This document shows positions 33,884 to 42,025 of a stretch of DNA of 64,000 nt, piece after piece. The notes below the pieces were generated by a model. The model saw only the letters and a program-made list of their open reading frames with translations, ran no database searches and was not told the DNA's origin. The stretch is taken from positions 124,001 to 188,000 of the forward strand of contig UQFO01000002.1 of the NCBI GenBank assembly GCA_900540275.1, given 5' to 3'. This stretch comes from an uncultured Oscillospiraceae bacterium. GTDB lineage: Bacteria > Bacillota > Clostridia > Oscillospirales > Acutalibacteraceae. The position numbers were made by a program, and so were the translations under genes. The number at the start of each line of letters is the position of its first letter. The first letter of the stretch is position 1.

Positions 33884-35392
33884 TTAAATACCAAGCGTGC
33901 GCAGCACATACTGCGGCATTTCGTCCGCCGTGCAGACATTTTGAAAGCGAACCTCCTTGCCCTTAAGGGAAGCAAGCGGCTTTGGAACCTCTTTGTGTGT
34001 CGTCCGGGAAAGCTCGTCGACCATTTCAAACTCATCCTCCGGCAAAACCTTGTCCTGCGCGATGGCCTCGAGCACGCTGCGCGAGAACTTATAGGGGCTT
34101 GCCGTGGAAGCAATTATCGCGGGGGTTTCCTTGTCGCCTGTTTTCGCGATATATTGGCCGTAAACATTGACCGCGACCGCCGTGTGCGTATCGCAGAGGT
34201 ATCCGGTGCTGCGGTAAAGGCTGTCGATGGTTTTCCTTGTCGCGTTGTCGTCGCAGCAGCCGCCGAAGAAAAGGCCTGCTATCTGCATCATAACGGATGC
34301 ATCGACGGAATATTTTCCGTCTGTTTTAAGCTTTGCCATCCATTCCTTGATTTTCACGTCGTCCCCGCCGGAAAGGTGGTATAGCAGGCGCTCCAGGTTG
34401 CTGGAAACGAGAATATCCATCGACGGGGAAACCGTCGTATAAAATCTTCTGTCTTTATTATACACACCTGTTTTGATGAAATCTGTCAGGACGTTGTTTG
34501 AATTGGACGCGCAGATAAATTTATGCACGGGCAGCCCCATACGCATGGCGTAATAAGAGGCAAGTATATTGCCAAAGTTTCCCGTGGGGACCACAATATT
34601 GATTTTTTCACCGAGTTTCGCACGGCCTTTGTTTATTAAATCGCAATAGGCGGAGAAATAGTATACGATTTGCGGCAGCAGCCTTCCCCAGTTGATGGAG
34701 TTCGCGCTTGAAAACAGCATATCGTTTTGGCTCAGCTTCTCGAGCATTTCCCTGGTTGTAAAAATTTTCTTTACCCCGGTCTGCGCGTCGTCGAAATTTC
34801 CTTCTATTGCGCACACATTCACATTGCCGCCGGGCTGCGTGTCCATCTGGTGCTTTTGCATGGGGCTTACGCCGTTTTGCGGGTAGAAAACGATAATCTG
34901 CGTGCCGTCCACGTCCTTAAAGCCTTCAAGGGCCGCCTTGCCCGTGTCTCCCGAGGTTGCGACAAGAATTACCGCCTTTTTCCCCTTGCACGTCTTTTCG
35001 AGGGATTTTGTCAAAAGATGGGGCAAAATCTGGAGCGCCATATCCTTAAACGCGCAGGTTGGGCCGTGCCACAGCTCCAGCATGTTGAATTTTGCCTCGC
35101 CCTGTTCCAGGTATACAAGCGGCGCCGGATTATCGGAACCGAATTTTTCTTTTGTGTACGCCTTTTCCACGCACCAGTCGACTTCCTCTGCCGTAAAGCC
35201 GGAAAGATAATCCCTGAGAATTTTCTTAGCCCTGCCCCGGTAATCCATTTTGAGCAGGTCCTTCATATCCTTTTCGCTGTACTTCGGTATTTCGCTGGGG
35301 ACAAACAGTCCGCCGTCCTCAGAAATGCCCTGCGCGATTGCCTGGGCTGCCGAAACGCGGAGGTTCTTGTCGGTTGTGCTGTTGTACATCAT
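33884..35392 (-). CDS. thrC: Threonine synthase
   Basis: Makes L-threonine from O-phosphohomoserine with PLP. About 502 residues. PLP lysine in GPTCAFKDMALQIL (about 110), the phosphate-binding glycine loop VPTGNFGNILASYYAMR, and an N-terminal YNSTTDKNLRVSAAQAI typical of the long (E. coli/yeast-like) form. Start is uncertain: ATG 35404 overlaps AAGGA; I take ATG 35392, with ATG 35389 also possible. Confidence 0.95.
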   Translation of the reverse strand: MMYNSTTDKNLRVSAAQAIAQGISEDGGLFVPSEIPKYSEKDMKDLLKMDYRGRAKKILRDYLSGFTAEEVDWCVEKAYTKEKFGSDNPAPLVYLEQGEAKFNMLELWHGPTCAFKDMALQILPHLLTKSLEKTCKGKKAVILVATSGDTGKAALEGFKDVDGTQIIVFYPQNGVSPMQKHQMDTQPGGNVNVCAIEGNFDDAQTGVKKIFTTREMLEKLSQNDMLFSSANSINWGRLLPQIVYYFSAYCDLINKGRAKLGEKINIVVPTGNFGNILASYYAMRMGLPVHKFICASNSNNVLTDFIKTGVYNKDRRFYTTVSPSMDILVSSNLERLLYHLSGGDDVKIKEWMAKLKTDGKYSVDASVMMQIAGLFFGGCCDDNATRKTIDSLYRSTGYLCDTHTAVAVNVYGQYIAKTGDKETPAIIASTASPYKFSRSVLEAIAQDKVLPEDEFEMVDELSRTTHKEVPKPLASLKGKEVRFQNVCTADEMPQYVLRTLGI

Positions 35393-35490
35393 GTGAATGA
35401 CCATTCCTTTCCAAAAGGCGTAATCTGAACATAAGGAAAATACAGGTGTTTTCCTACTATTTAAAAAACTCCCACTAGTCTTTTATTCTA

Positions 35491-36435
35491 TTACAAATCA
35501 TCCATAATGTCAAAGCTTTCAAAGAAATTGCAGGCGTTGCCGAAGAATATCTTTTGAAGCTGATTTTCTTTGTAATTTTGCCTCAAAAAACTTTCATAAA
35601 GAGGCCCGATTCCTGTAATATCGTCCATTCCGTCCGGCATATCGGTCCCGTCGAAATCGCTGCCGATACAGACGGTATCCTCTCCTCCGAGAGAAAGAAA
35701 ATGCTCCGCATGCCTCAGGATATCGTCCGTAGTTGCTTTCTCATCGCCCCGCAGGAAGCTTCTTGAGAAATTGAGGCCGACGATTCCCCCGCAGTTTTTT
35801 ATGATAAGAAATTGTTCGTCCGTCAAATTGCGCGGGTGCCCGCAAACGGCGCGCGCATTGGAATGGCTGGCGGCAAGCGGCTTTTTTGCGTATTGCGCCG
35901 CGTCGTAAAAAAGCGCGTCGCTGGCGTGGGAAACGTCGTTTATAATCCCATAACGCTCGTTTTCTGATATTACGGCCCTGCCGAACGGCGTAATTCCGGG
36001 GTTTTCTTTCACGAACGCGCCTCCGCCAAGCTCGTTTCTCCCGTTCCAGGTAAGCGTCATCATCTTAACACCCAGGCCGGCAAGCTTTTTTACGTTTTCA
36101 AGCTTTCCGCCGATCGCCGCGCCGCCTTCCACGGTGAGAATAACGCTCCGGAGGCCCAAACGGCGTACCTTTTCAAGGTCTTTTTTACAGCCTGCCTTGA
36201 TTACTTCATATGGATTTCCTTTGAGCATTCCATCAAGCCTTCCAGCGCATTGCTCTACAAAATCGAACGCTGCCTGCCCGCGCACGTTATCGGGAATCCA
36301 GACAGCCATACACTGTACCCATGGGGAATATCGGCTCCCCTTTTGAAACGACACATGCATATCGTTCTCGACAAGGTCCTTTTCCTTTGTCACCGCCTCA
36401 TAAAGCGAATCGCAGTGCAAATCAAAATACTGCAT
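35491..36435 (-). CDS. Membrane dipeptidase family M19 (renal dipeptidase-like)
   Basis: 314 residues, TIM-barrel metallohydrolase. Zinc ligands: DLHCDS (HxD, about 5-10), Glu in LTVEGGAAIGG (about 103), His in NDVSHASDALF and in AASHSNARAVCGHPRNLTD, and IGSDFDGTD near the C-terminus. Cleaves dipeptides, possibly including D-amino-acid ones. No signal peptide, so cytoplasmic despite the family name. Start overlaps the yraN end by 14 bases. Confidence 0.93.
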   Translation of the reverse strand: MQYFDLHCDSLYEAVTKEKDLVENDMHVSFQKGSRYSPWVQCMAVWIPDNVRGQAAFDFVEQCAGRLDGMLKGNPYEVIKAGCKKDLEKVRRLGLRSVILTVEGGAAIGGKLENVKKLAGLGVKMMTLTWNGRNELGGGAFVKENPGITPFGRAVISENERYGIINDVSHASDALFYDAAQYAKKPLAASHSNARAVCGHPRNLTDEQFLIIKNCGGIVGLNFSRSFLRGDEKATTDDILRHAEHFLSLGGEDTVCIGSDFDGTDMPDGMDDITGIGPLYESFLRQNYKENQLQKIFFGNACNFFESFDIMDDL

Positions 36436-36808
36436 AGTCTTCCTCCTGCCAAAAAGCGTTTTCTATATACCGGATACCCGCCGGCTTTAAGGTCCGCGGC
36501 TCGAAAAAAACTTCCGCTACATCGAACCGCGGCTGTAAGCCTGTTTGAGATTCCTGGAGATAAATTGCCGCCGTCCGTATAATTTTTAATTGCTTTGCTT
36601 TTGTTACCGCATCCGCCGGGGCGGAAAAGGAGCCCATCTTACGTGTTTTGACCTCGATAAAGGCAAGAATTCCGTCCTTATGGGCAATCAAATCGATTTC
36701 CCCGCATCTTTTGCAATAATTTCGCTCTTTTATTATATAGCCGCGCCCGCCCAGGTATTCCGCGGTATAGTCCTCACCCAGCCTGCCGGCTGCTTTTGTA
36801 TCCGCCAT
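36422..36808 (-). CDS. YraN family protein (UPF0102), nuclease-like fold
   Basis: 128 residues from ATG 36808, just after the rnhB stop; an in-frame extension to 36946 runs through rnhB and is not used. Signature GRLGEDYTAEYLGGRGYIIKERN, RCGEIDLIAHKDGILAFIEVKTRK (the GEIDLI...EVK restriction-endonuclease-like core). The role is unproven. The rnhB-yraN neighbourhood is conserved in many bacteria. Confidence 0.92.
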   Translation of the reverse strand: MADTKAAGRLGEDYTAEYLGGRGYIIKERNYCKRCGEIDLIAHKDGILAFIEVKTRKMGSFSAPADAVTKAKQLKIIRTAAIYLQESQTGLQPRFDVAEVFFEPRTLKPAGIRYIENAFWQEEDYAVF

Positions 36809-36812
36809 AAAA

Positions 36813-37412
36813 TCAGCCCAGTATCTTTGTAAGGAACGACGGCCTGTGGATAGGCGACGGCCCGTATTCCCGCAGCATTTCAATATGGTGTTTCGTACCG
36901 TAGCCCTTATGCTTTTCAAAGCCGTACTGCGGATAGTCCTCCGCAAGCTCGAGCATCAGCCGGTCACGGCTGACCTTTGCGAGAATAGAGGCCGCGGCAA
37001 TTGAATTGGAAAGCGCGTCGCCCTTTACAACCGCGCGCGCCGGCACTTTGACCGGCGGCGTTTTATTGCCGTCTATCAGCGCAAAGTCCGCTGGGATATG
37101 AAGGCCCTCCACCGCGCGTTTCATCGCAAGCATCGCCGCGTTTAAAATGTTTATCGACTCAATCTCATCGACCGAAGCCCATGCGACGCAATAAGAAACC
37201 GCCCGGCCGCAGATTTCATCAAAAAGCGCTTCCCGCTTTTTTTCACTGAGTTTCTTTGAATCGTTTACGCCGTCTATCAGCGTCCCCTCAGGAAACAGCA
37301 CGGCTGCCGCGCACACAGGCCCGGCAAGCGGGCCCCTTCCGGCCTCATCGACGCCGCAGACAGCGCGGTATCCTTGCGCATAGGTTTCCTTTTCATATGT
37401 AAGCCAATCCAT
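36813..37412 (-). CDS. rnhB: Ribonuclease HII
   Basis: 199 residues. Acidic active site DEAGRGPLAGPV (about 22-33), Asp in LIDGNKTPP (about 113) and Asp near KVSRDRLM. Removes ribonucleotides and RNA primers from DNA duplexes. Follows rbgA and a small gene, the common rbgA-rnhB arrangement. Start ATG, with AAGGAATGGGG upstream. Confidence 0.97.
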   Translation of the reverse strand: MDWLTYEKETYAQGYRAVCGVDEAGRGPLAGPVCAAAVLFPEGTLIDGVNDSKKLSEKKREALFDEICGRAVSYCVAWASVDEIESINILNAAMLAMKRAVEGLHIPADFALIDGNKTPPVKVPARAVVKGDALSNSIAAASILAKVSRDRLMLELAEDYPQYGFEKHKGYGTKHHIEMLREYGPSPIHRPSFLTKILG

Positions 37413-37442
37413 AACCTAACCCCATTCCTTATATAATGCAAA

Positions 37443-37473
37443 GGGTTTGAAACGATTGTTCCGCTTCAAACCC
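37443..37473 (-). terminator. Hairpin between the small gene and rnhB
   Basis: GGGTTTGAA (37443-37451) pairs with TTCAAACCC (37465-37473), loop 13 bases. TTTGCATT follows on the minus strand: weak terminator. Confidence 0.55.
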
Positions 37474-37485
37474 CAGTATGCGCTT

Positions 37486-37752
37486 TTATCTGATTCCGCC
37501 GCCGATTATAGCAAGCGCCTGGTCATAATCCTTCCGGCGCACATAAAAGATATATTCGCAGGACAAATCCATGCTTTCGCCGGAATCGTCCGTACCCGAA
37601 TAAGAACCCCTTCCGGCTATACCGGGGCTTATACGGCTATGCGTTTTTAAAAAATAATTGATTTTATTATTTTGGAGCGCTTCCCGGATTAGCGCCTGCT
37701 CCCTGATGGAAAAGGCAGAGATAAGCTCCGTGCGGTTAAAAATAGTAATCAT
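37486..37752 (-). CDS. Small conserved protein, DUF2007-like
   Basis: 88 residues from ATG 37752 (AAAGGGGAA upstream); in-frame codon at 37782 is upstream of the site. The pattern ITIFNRTELISAFSIREQAL, then LIREALQNNKINYFLKT, and CEYIFYVRRKDYDQALAII resembles the DUF2007 signal-transducing fold seen in many clostridial genomes. A flexible Gly/Ser part separates the two. Function unknown. Confidence 0.7.
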   Translation of the reverse strand: MITIFNRTELISAFSIREQALIREALQNNKINYFLKTHSRISPGIAGRGSYSGTDDSGESMDLSCEYIFYVRRKDYDQALAIIGGGIR

Positions 37753-37796
37753 TGCCGCTTCCCCTTTTTTCTGTAAGCTCACCTGGATTGCTACAG

Positions 37797-38669
37797 TTAC
37801 CCTGCCGGAGCGCCTTCCAGTGTGATTTTCCCAAGCTTTGCTCCGCGGTACTCGTCAAGCAGCATATTGGAAGCACGAAGCGTGTCGATTTCCCCGCCGG
37901 AGATAAGCATGCCGCGTTTCCGTCCGATAAGCTCCAGCAGCTCATAAGGCGGCAGCGCCGCAATATCGCTTTCCGTGAGCTTGAACCTTGTGAGGAAAGC
38001 CTCGGTAGGGCGTTCCTTCAGCACCTCGAGCAGCCGGACGGCAAGCAGCTCTGTATCAATAATCTGGTCCTTGACGGCGCCTGTAAAGGCAAGCCTTTCC
38101 CCAACCGCGGGATCGTCAAATTTCGGCCAGAGCACGCCCGGCGTATCAAGCAGCTCAAAGCCGTTTCCAATGGTATACCATTGGTTGCCGCGCGTAACGC
38201 CCGGGCGGTCCTCTGCCTTTGCCCTGCTTTTGTTTGCAACTTTATTGATAAAGGAAGATTTCCCAACGTTCGGTATTCCAACGACCATTACCCGGATGGT
38301 GCGGTTTTTCATTCCCTTTTCTTCCCAGGATTTAATCCTGTCGCATAAAAGCTCACGTACCGCCGGCATAAAACCGGAAATCCCTTTGCCCGATTTGCAG
38401 TCTACGGCAATTGCGCCAATTCCCTTGCTTTTAAAATATGAAATCCAGCGAGCCGTTTCCCTGCTGTCCGCCATATCGCATTTATTGAGCAGGATAAGGC
38501 GCGGCTTGCTGCCGAGCAGGCCGTCGAGGTCGGGGTTGCGGCTGCTTTGCGGTACGCGCGCGTCGATGATTTCCGCGACGGCGTCTACCAGCTTCAGGCT
38601 CTCCTGAATTTTGCGTTTCGTCTTCGTCATATGGCCGGGGAACCATTGGATATTCTGCATTTCCGCCAT
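37797..38669 (-). CDS. rbgA: Ribosome biogenesis GTPase RbgA (YlqF)
   Basis: 290 residues. Circularly permuted GTPase: G4 NKCDMAD (about 62) precedes G1 GIPNVGKSSFINK (about 126) and G3 DTPGVLWPK (about 175). N-terminus IQWFPGHMTKTKRKIQESL is diagnostic. Needed for late 50S assembly. AAGGAGG upstream. Fits the rplS-lepB-rbgA-rnhB order of Firmicutes. Confidence 0.98.
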   Translation of the reverse strand: MAEMQNIQWFPGHMTKTKRKIQESLKLVDAVAEIIDARVPQSSRNPDLDGLLGSKPRLILLNKCDMADSRETARWISYFKSKGIGAIAVDCKSGKGISGFMPAVRELLCDRIKSWEEKGMKNRTIRVMVVGIPNVGKSSFINKVANKSRAKAEDRPGVTRGNQWYTIGNGFELLDTPGVLWPKFDDPAVGERLAFTGAVKDQIIDTELLAVRLLEVLKERPTEAFLTRFKLTESDIAALPPYELLELIGRKRGMLISGGEIDTLRASNMLLDEYRGAKLGKITLEGAPAG

Positions 38670-38704
38670 TTATATTACCTCCTTAAAAGGATGGAAACAA
38701 ACAA

Positions 38705-38724
38705 GGGACGCACATGGTGCGCCC
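38705..38724 (-). terminator. Hairpin between lepB and rbgA
   Basis: GGGACGCAC (38705-38713) pairs with GTGCGCCC (38717-38724) with one bulged A; TTGTTTGTTT follows on the minus strand. Confidence 0.6.
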
Positions 38725-38730
38725 GCGTTT

Positions 38731-39261
38731 TTAGTAAAGATATTTCACATGGTCAAAGGGGAAAACGACAGCCTGTGCTTTGCCGATGACATCCGATATA
38801 TGAATCAGTCCTACATCGCTGTCGCGGCTGTCCTTGGAAATCAGGCGGTTATCTCCCATGACAAAGATTTTTCCTTCCGGTACGGTTGACGGAAAGTCCC
38901 AGTTAATACCGCCGAGCGTCTTGTCCTTGATATAAGGCTCATTGAGCAGTACGCCGTCTACCAAAACATCGCCAGTCTGTGCGTTGATTTCAATTTTCTG
39001 GCCTTCTACCGCGATGACGCGCTTAATCAGCGGCTTATCGATATTCTCCCCATGGCTTACGGCGATAATATCGCCCGGCTTGGGCTTATAAAGCAGGCTG
39101 GTTACAATTACCTTGTCCTGATTTTGCAGCGTGTCCATCATAGACGGGCCGTCAACATCGACCATACGTAGCAGGAATATGATGATAAGCGGCGCCAGGC
39201 ACACGGCAAACAGCACCGGTTTTATCCACTCAAAGCATACGGCAGTCAGTTTATTCTTCAT
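38731..39261 (-). CDS. lepB: Signal peptidase I (copy 2, 176 aa)
   Basis: Type I signal peptidase cleaving Sec signal peptides outside the membrane. One N-terminal helix (about 12-32), catalytic Ser in VDGPSMMDTL (about 40), Lys in KPLIKRVIAVEG (about 79), and FVMGDNRLISKDSRD box. It lies 15 bases after another lepB in tandem. It has a very short cytosolic N-terminus, unlike its neighbour. Confidence 0.95.
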   Translation of the reverse strand: MKNKLTAVCFEWIKPVLFAVCLAPLIIIFLLRMVDVDGPSMMDTLQNQDKVIVTSLLYKPKPGDIIAVSHGENIDKPLIKRVIAVEGQKIEINAQTGDVLVDGVLLNEPYIKDKTLGGINWDFPSTVPEGKIFVMGDNRLISKDSRDSDVGLIHISDVIGKAQAVVFPFDHVKYLY

Positions 39262-39276
39262 GCGTTACTTCCCCTA

Positions 39277-39966
39277 TCAACTAAGAGATTTAAAGTTGCT
39301 AAACGGGAAGACGACAGCCTGTGCCTTGCCGATGATGTCGTCCTTATGAATCAGGCCGACGCGCTGGGAACGGCTGTCCAGTGAATTGTTGCGGTTGTCT
39401 CCCATCACGAATATCATGCCTTCCGGAACGACATCGGGAACGGGGTTGTCGAAAACAGCTTTATATTCCATTACTTCGTAGATATAAGGCTCATTTAAAA
39501 TAACGCCGTCAACAATAACCTGCCCCTTATCATAATCGATTTTAATAGACTGGCCCTCAGTTGCGATTACACGTTTGATAATCGGGTCTTTATATTCCTG
39601 CCCGTGGCTAATCACGACGACGTCGCCGGCCTTTGGCTCGTAAAGCAAACTGGTGACGAACACCTTGTCGTGGTCATGCAGCGTCTCGAACATTGACAAG
39701 CCGTCCACATCAACCAGGCGGAACACGAAGGTGAGCAAAAGCACAACGATTACGACAGCGGATATGATAGCCTGAAGCCACTCAAAACAGCTCTGTAAAC
39801 CGCCGCCCTCGCCGTCATCATCGCTATTTGGCCCTTCCGCGGCCAAAGCGGCCGCTGGGACAGGCGCTTCAGGCGCTTCCAACACAATATTTTCCGGGTT
39901 CGGCGGTGTGTTTTTATATTCCTCATCGTTTAAAATGGTGAACTCAAATTCTTCCTTTTTACTCAT
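39277..39966 (-). CDS. lepB: Signal peptidase I (copy 1, 229 aa)
   Basis: ATG 39966 with GGAGGT upstream. Extra acidic N-terminal cytosolic region of about 60 residues (Pro/Ala/Glu-rich), then helix about 63-85, catalytic Ser in VDGLSMFETL, Lys in DPIIKRVIATEG and FVMGDNRNNSLDSR. Closely similar to the next gene from the helix onward, so the pair arose by tandem duplication. Sits after rplS and its terminator. Confidence 0.95.
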   Translation of the reverse strand: MSKKEEFEFTILNDEEYKNTPPNPENIVLEAPEAPVPAAALAAEGPNSDDDGEGGGLQSCFEWLQAIISAVVIVVLLLTFVFRLVDVDGLSMFETLHDHDKVFVTSLLYEPKAGDVVVISHGQEYKDPIIKRVIATEGQSIKIDYDKGQVIVDGVILNEPYIYEVMEYKAVFDNPVPDVVPEGMIFVMGDNRNNSLDSRSQRVGLIHKDDIIGKAQAVVFPFSNFKSLS

Positions 39967-39998
39967 ATGGGTACCTCCGTGTTTTTGCATATAGCAAA

Positions 39999-40020
39999 AA
40001 AGGGACGGCAACGTCCCTTT
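39999..40020 (-). terminator. Terminator of rplS
   Basis: AAAGGGACG (39999-40007) and CGTCCCTTT (40012-40020), a perfect 9-bp stem with a 4-base loop; TTTTTTGC follows on the minus strand. Confidence 0.88.
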
Positions 40021-40032
40021 ATCCGTTCGATA

Positions 40033-40377
40033 TTACCGGATTTGCTCCTTAACCTTTGCAGCCTTACCGACTCTGTCACGCAGATAATAGAGCTTGCTCC
40101 TGCGAACCTTACCGTGTCTGACGACCTGTACGTCCTTGACGTTCGGGGAATGGACCGGGAAAACCCTTTCCACGCCTACGCCGTAGGAAACGCGCCTTAC
40201 GGTAAATGTTGCCGCGACACCGCTGCCTTTTTTGGCAATAACAGTGCCCTCGAACATCTGGATTCTTTCTCTTTCGCCTTCACGAATATTGACGCTGACC
40301 CTTACGGTGTCGCCAATCTCGAACTTCGGCAGCTCATTCTTCAAAGAATCCGCCGCGATTGTTTTCAGTGCATCCAT
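40033..40377 (-). CDS. rplS: 50S ribosomal protein L19
   Basis: 114 residues, typical size. Motifs: GDTVRVSVNIREGERERIQMFEG, GVERVFPVHSPNV and KLYYLRDRVGKAAKVKE. Lies at the 30S-50S interface. Own promoter, a roughly 120-base leader and own terminator, so expressed as a monocistronic unit. Confidence 0.98.
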   Translation of the reverse strand: MDALKTIAADSLKNELPKFEIGDTVRVSVNIREGERERIQMFEGTVIAKKGSGVAATFTVRRVSYGVGVERVFPVHSPNVKDVQVVRHGKVRRSKLYYLRDRVGKAAKVKEQIR

Positions 40378-40500
40378 TTAGATAGCCTCCTAAAATTTCA
40401 GACATTCATAACCTAACCGGCCAGAGGACTGTCCGCTTCAATGTCTCGGTAAAATACCGGGCCGTTGAACCCCATCGAGTAAACGACGGATTTCAAATGC
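40378..40500 (-). ncRNA. rplS leader, possible L19 autoregulatory RNA
   Basis: About 120 bases from the predicted start to the ATG, much longer than needed. It contains CGGTATTTTACCG (a short hairpin) and GC-rich segments able to pair (CCGTCG..CAACGG). L19 leaders are a known regulatory RNA class in Firmicutes; I assign this by position, not by a verified match. Confidence 0.4.
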
Positions 40501-40506
40501 TTTAAT

Positions 40507-40535
40507 ATTATAACATGATATGGAATAAGTTGCAA
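40507..40535 (-). promoter_or_regulatory. Promoter of rplS
   Basis: TTGCAA (40530-40535), 17-base spacer, TATAAT (40507-40512) on the minus strand. Confidence 0.85.
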
Positions 40536-40542
40536 GAATTTT

Positions 40543-41472
40543 TTACGAAAAACCTGCTTCTTTTCTGAGCTTTTCAAGAAACGCGGTAAAGTACGGCGGC
40601 AAATCGCTTGTGAATTCCAGATATTTTCCGGTGACGGGATGGATAAACCCGATTTTGCGCGCGTGCAGGCATTGCCCCGCTAGCCCTTTTACCGCTTTTT
40701 TGGGGCCGTAAACCTCGTCCCCTGCCACGGGATGGCCGAGATACGCCATATGCACGCGGATTTGATGCGTCCTGCCCGTTTCAAGCCGTACAGCAAGGTG
40801 TGTAAACGAACCGAAGCGTTCCAGCACCTGATAATGTGAAACGGCATTCCTGGAATGGTTTTGCGTGACCGCCATCTTTTTGCGGTCTGAGGGGTGCCTG
40901 CCGAGCGGCGCGTCTACCGTGCCCTCGTCCGTTTTCATGTTGCCATGCACAACCGTTTCATATTCCCGCGTAAAGCTGTGTTCCTTGATTTGCCCTGCAA
41001 GCCCATGATGGGCGCGGTCGCTCTTTGCGATAATCAGCAGGCCGCTCGTGTCCTTGTCGATACGGTGCACGATACCGGGACGCACGACGCCGCCGATGCC
41101 TGACAGTGAGCCGCCGCAGTGGTAAAGCAGCGCGTTTACGAGCGTGTGGCTGTAATTCCCCGCCGCTGGATGGACAACCATGCCCTTGGGTTTATTGACC
41201 ACGAGCAGGTCGCCGTCCTCATAGACGATATCGAGCGGGATATCCTCAGGCTCCGCCGAAAGCGAAACAGGCGCGGGGATTTCGACCGTAATGCTGTCGC
41301 CAGCCTTGAGCTTATAGTTTTTGCCCTGTACCGCCCCGTTTACAAGTACACGCCCATCCCCGCACAGCTTTGCAAGAAAGCTGCGCGTTTTATCGGGAAG
41401 CTGCTCTGAGAGATACTTATCCATACGCTTGCCTTCATCTTCAGGCAGAGCGTAAAGCGCCTGCTTACTCAT
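40543..41472 (-). CDS. rluD: Ribosomal large-subunit pseudouridine synthase, RluD type
   Basis: 309 residues. N-terminal S4 domain (about 12-75, MDKYLSEQLPDKTRSFLAKL), then the RluA-family catalytic domain with the Asp in HRIDKDTSGLLIIAK (about 140) and GRTHQIRVHMAYLGHPVAGD. Converts uridine to pseudouridine in 23S rRNA. Start overlaps the lspA end by 8 bases, a classic lspA-rluD pair. Confidence 0.95.
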   Translation of the reverse strand: MSKQALYALPEDEGKRMDKYLSEQLPDKTRSFLAKLCGDGRVLVNGAVQGKNYKLKAGDSITVEIPAPVSLSAEPEDIPLDIVYEDGDLLVVNKPKGMVVHPAAGNYSHTLVNALLYHCGGSLSGIGGVVRPGIVHRIDKDTSGLLIIAKSDRAHHGLAGQIKEHSFTREYETVVHGNMKTDEGTVDAPLGRHPSDRKKMAVTQNHSRNAVSHYQVLERFGSFTHLAVRLETGRTHQIRVHMAYLGHPVAGDEVYGPKKAVKGLAGQCLHARKIGFIHPVTGKYLEFTSDLPPYFTAFLEKLRKEAGFS

Positions 41473-41965
41473 GCTCCTGCGCCTTCTGCCCCAGCTCTTC
41501 CTTGTCGTGCCTGGTTTTAAAGAAATCCGACACGAAGAAAAGGTAAATCACAAGCAGGACCGTGCCGAATGTAATACAGTAGTCAGCAAAATTGCATACG
41601 GGCGGGAAAAAGGACAGCTGTATATAATCGACCACATAGCCTAAAAAAATCCGGTCAATCAGGTTGCCTACCCCGCCGCCGATAACAAGCGCCAGCGATA
41701 CAAAAAACAGCTTGCTCCTGTTTTTTGCGCGGAACAGGACAACAATCAATACAACCATGACAATCGCTGTCAGCGTAATGAAAATCCAGCGCTGGTTTTC
41801 AAGCATGCCAAAAGCCGCGCCCTTGTTTTCCACATAGACGAAGCGCAGCAGCGGGTCGAGTACCGTCACAGGACCGCCAATTTTTATGGTATTGACGACC
41901 AGAAGCTTCAAAAGCTGGTCGATGAGCACCAAAAGGGCGGCGCCAACAATCGCAAGTACCGGCAA
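41465..41965 (-). CDS. lspA: Lipoprotein signal peptidase II
   Basis: TTG 41965, seven bases after AGGAG, is my start; GTG 41974 touches the site. About 166 residues with four helices. Catalytic aspartates in VGNLIDRIFLGYVVDYI and PVCNFADYCITFG. Cleaves the signal of prolipoproteins at the lipobox Cys. The C-terminal tail is charged. Follows ileS. Confidence 0.95.
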   Translation of the reverse strand: MPVLAIVGAALLVLIDQLLKLLVVNTIKIGGPVTVLDPLLRFVYVENKGAAFGMLENQRWIFITLTAIVMVVLIVVLFRAKNRSKLFFVSLALVIGGGVGNLIDRIFLGYVVDYIQLSFFPPVCNFADYCITFGTVLLVIYLFFVSDFFKTRHDKEELGQKAQEHE

Positions 41966-41987
41966 ACAAATCACTCCTATACGAAAA

Positions 41988-42016
41988 GCGGCGTATCTCT
42001 ATACGGGACACGCCGC
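41988..42016 (-). terminator. Hairpin between ileS and lspA
   Basis: GCGGCGT (41988-41994) pairs with ACGCCGC (42010-42016); TTTTCG follows on the minus strand. Weak, so lspA-rluD probably still share the transcript. Confidence 0.5.
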
Positions 42017-42025
42017 CGCAATTTT

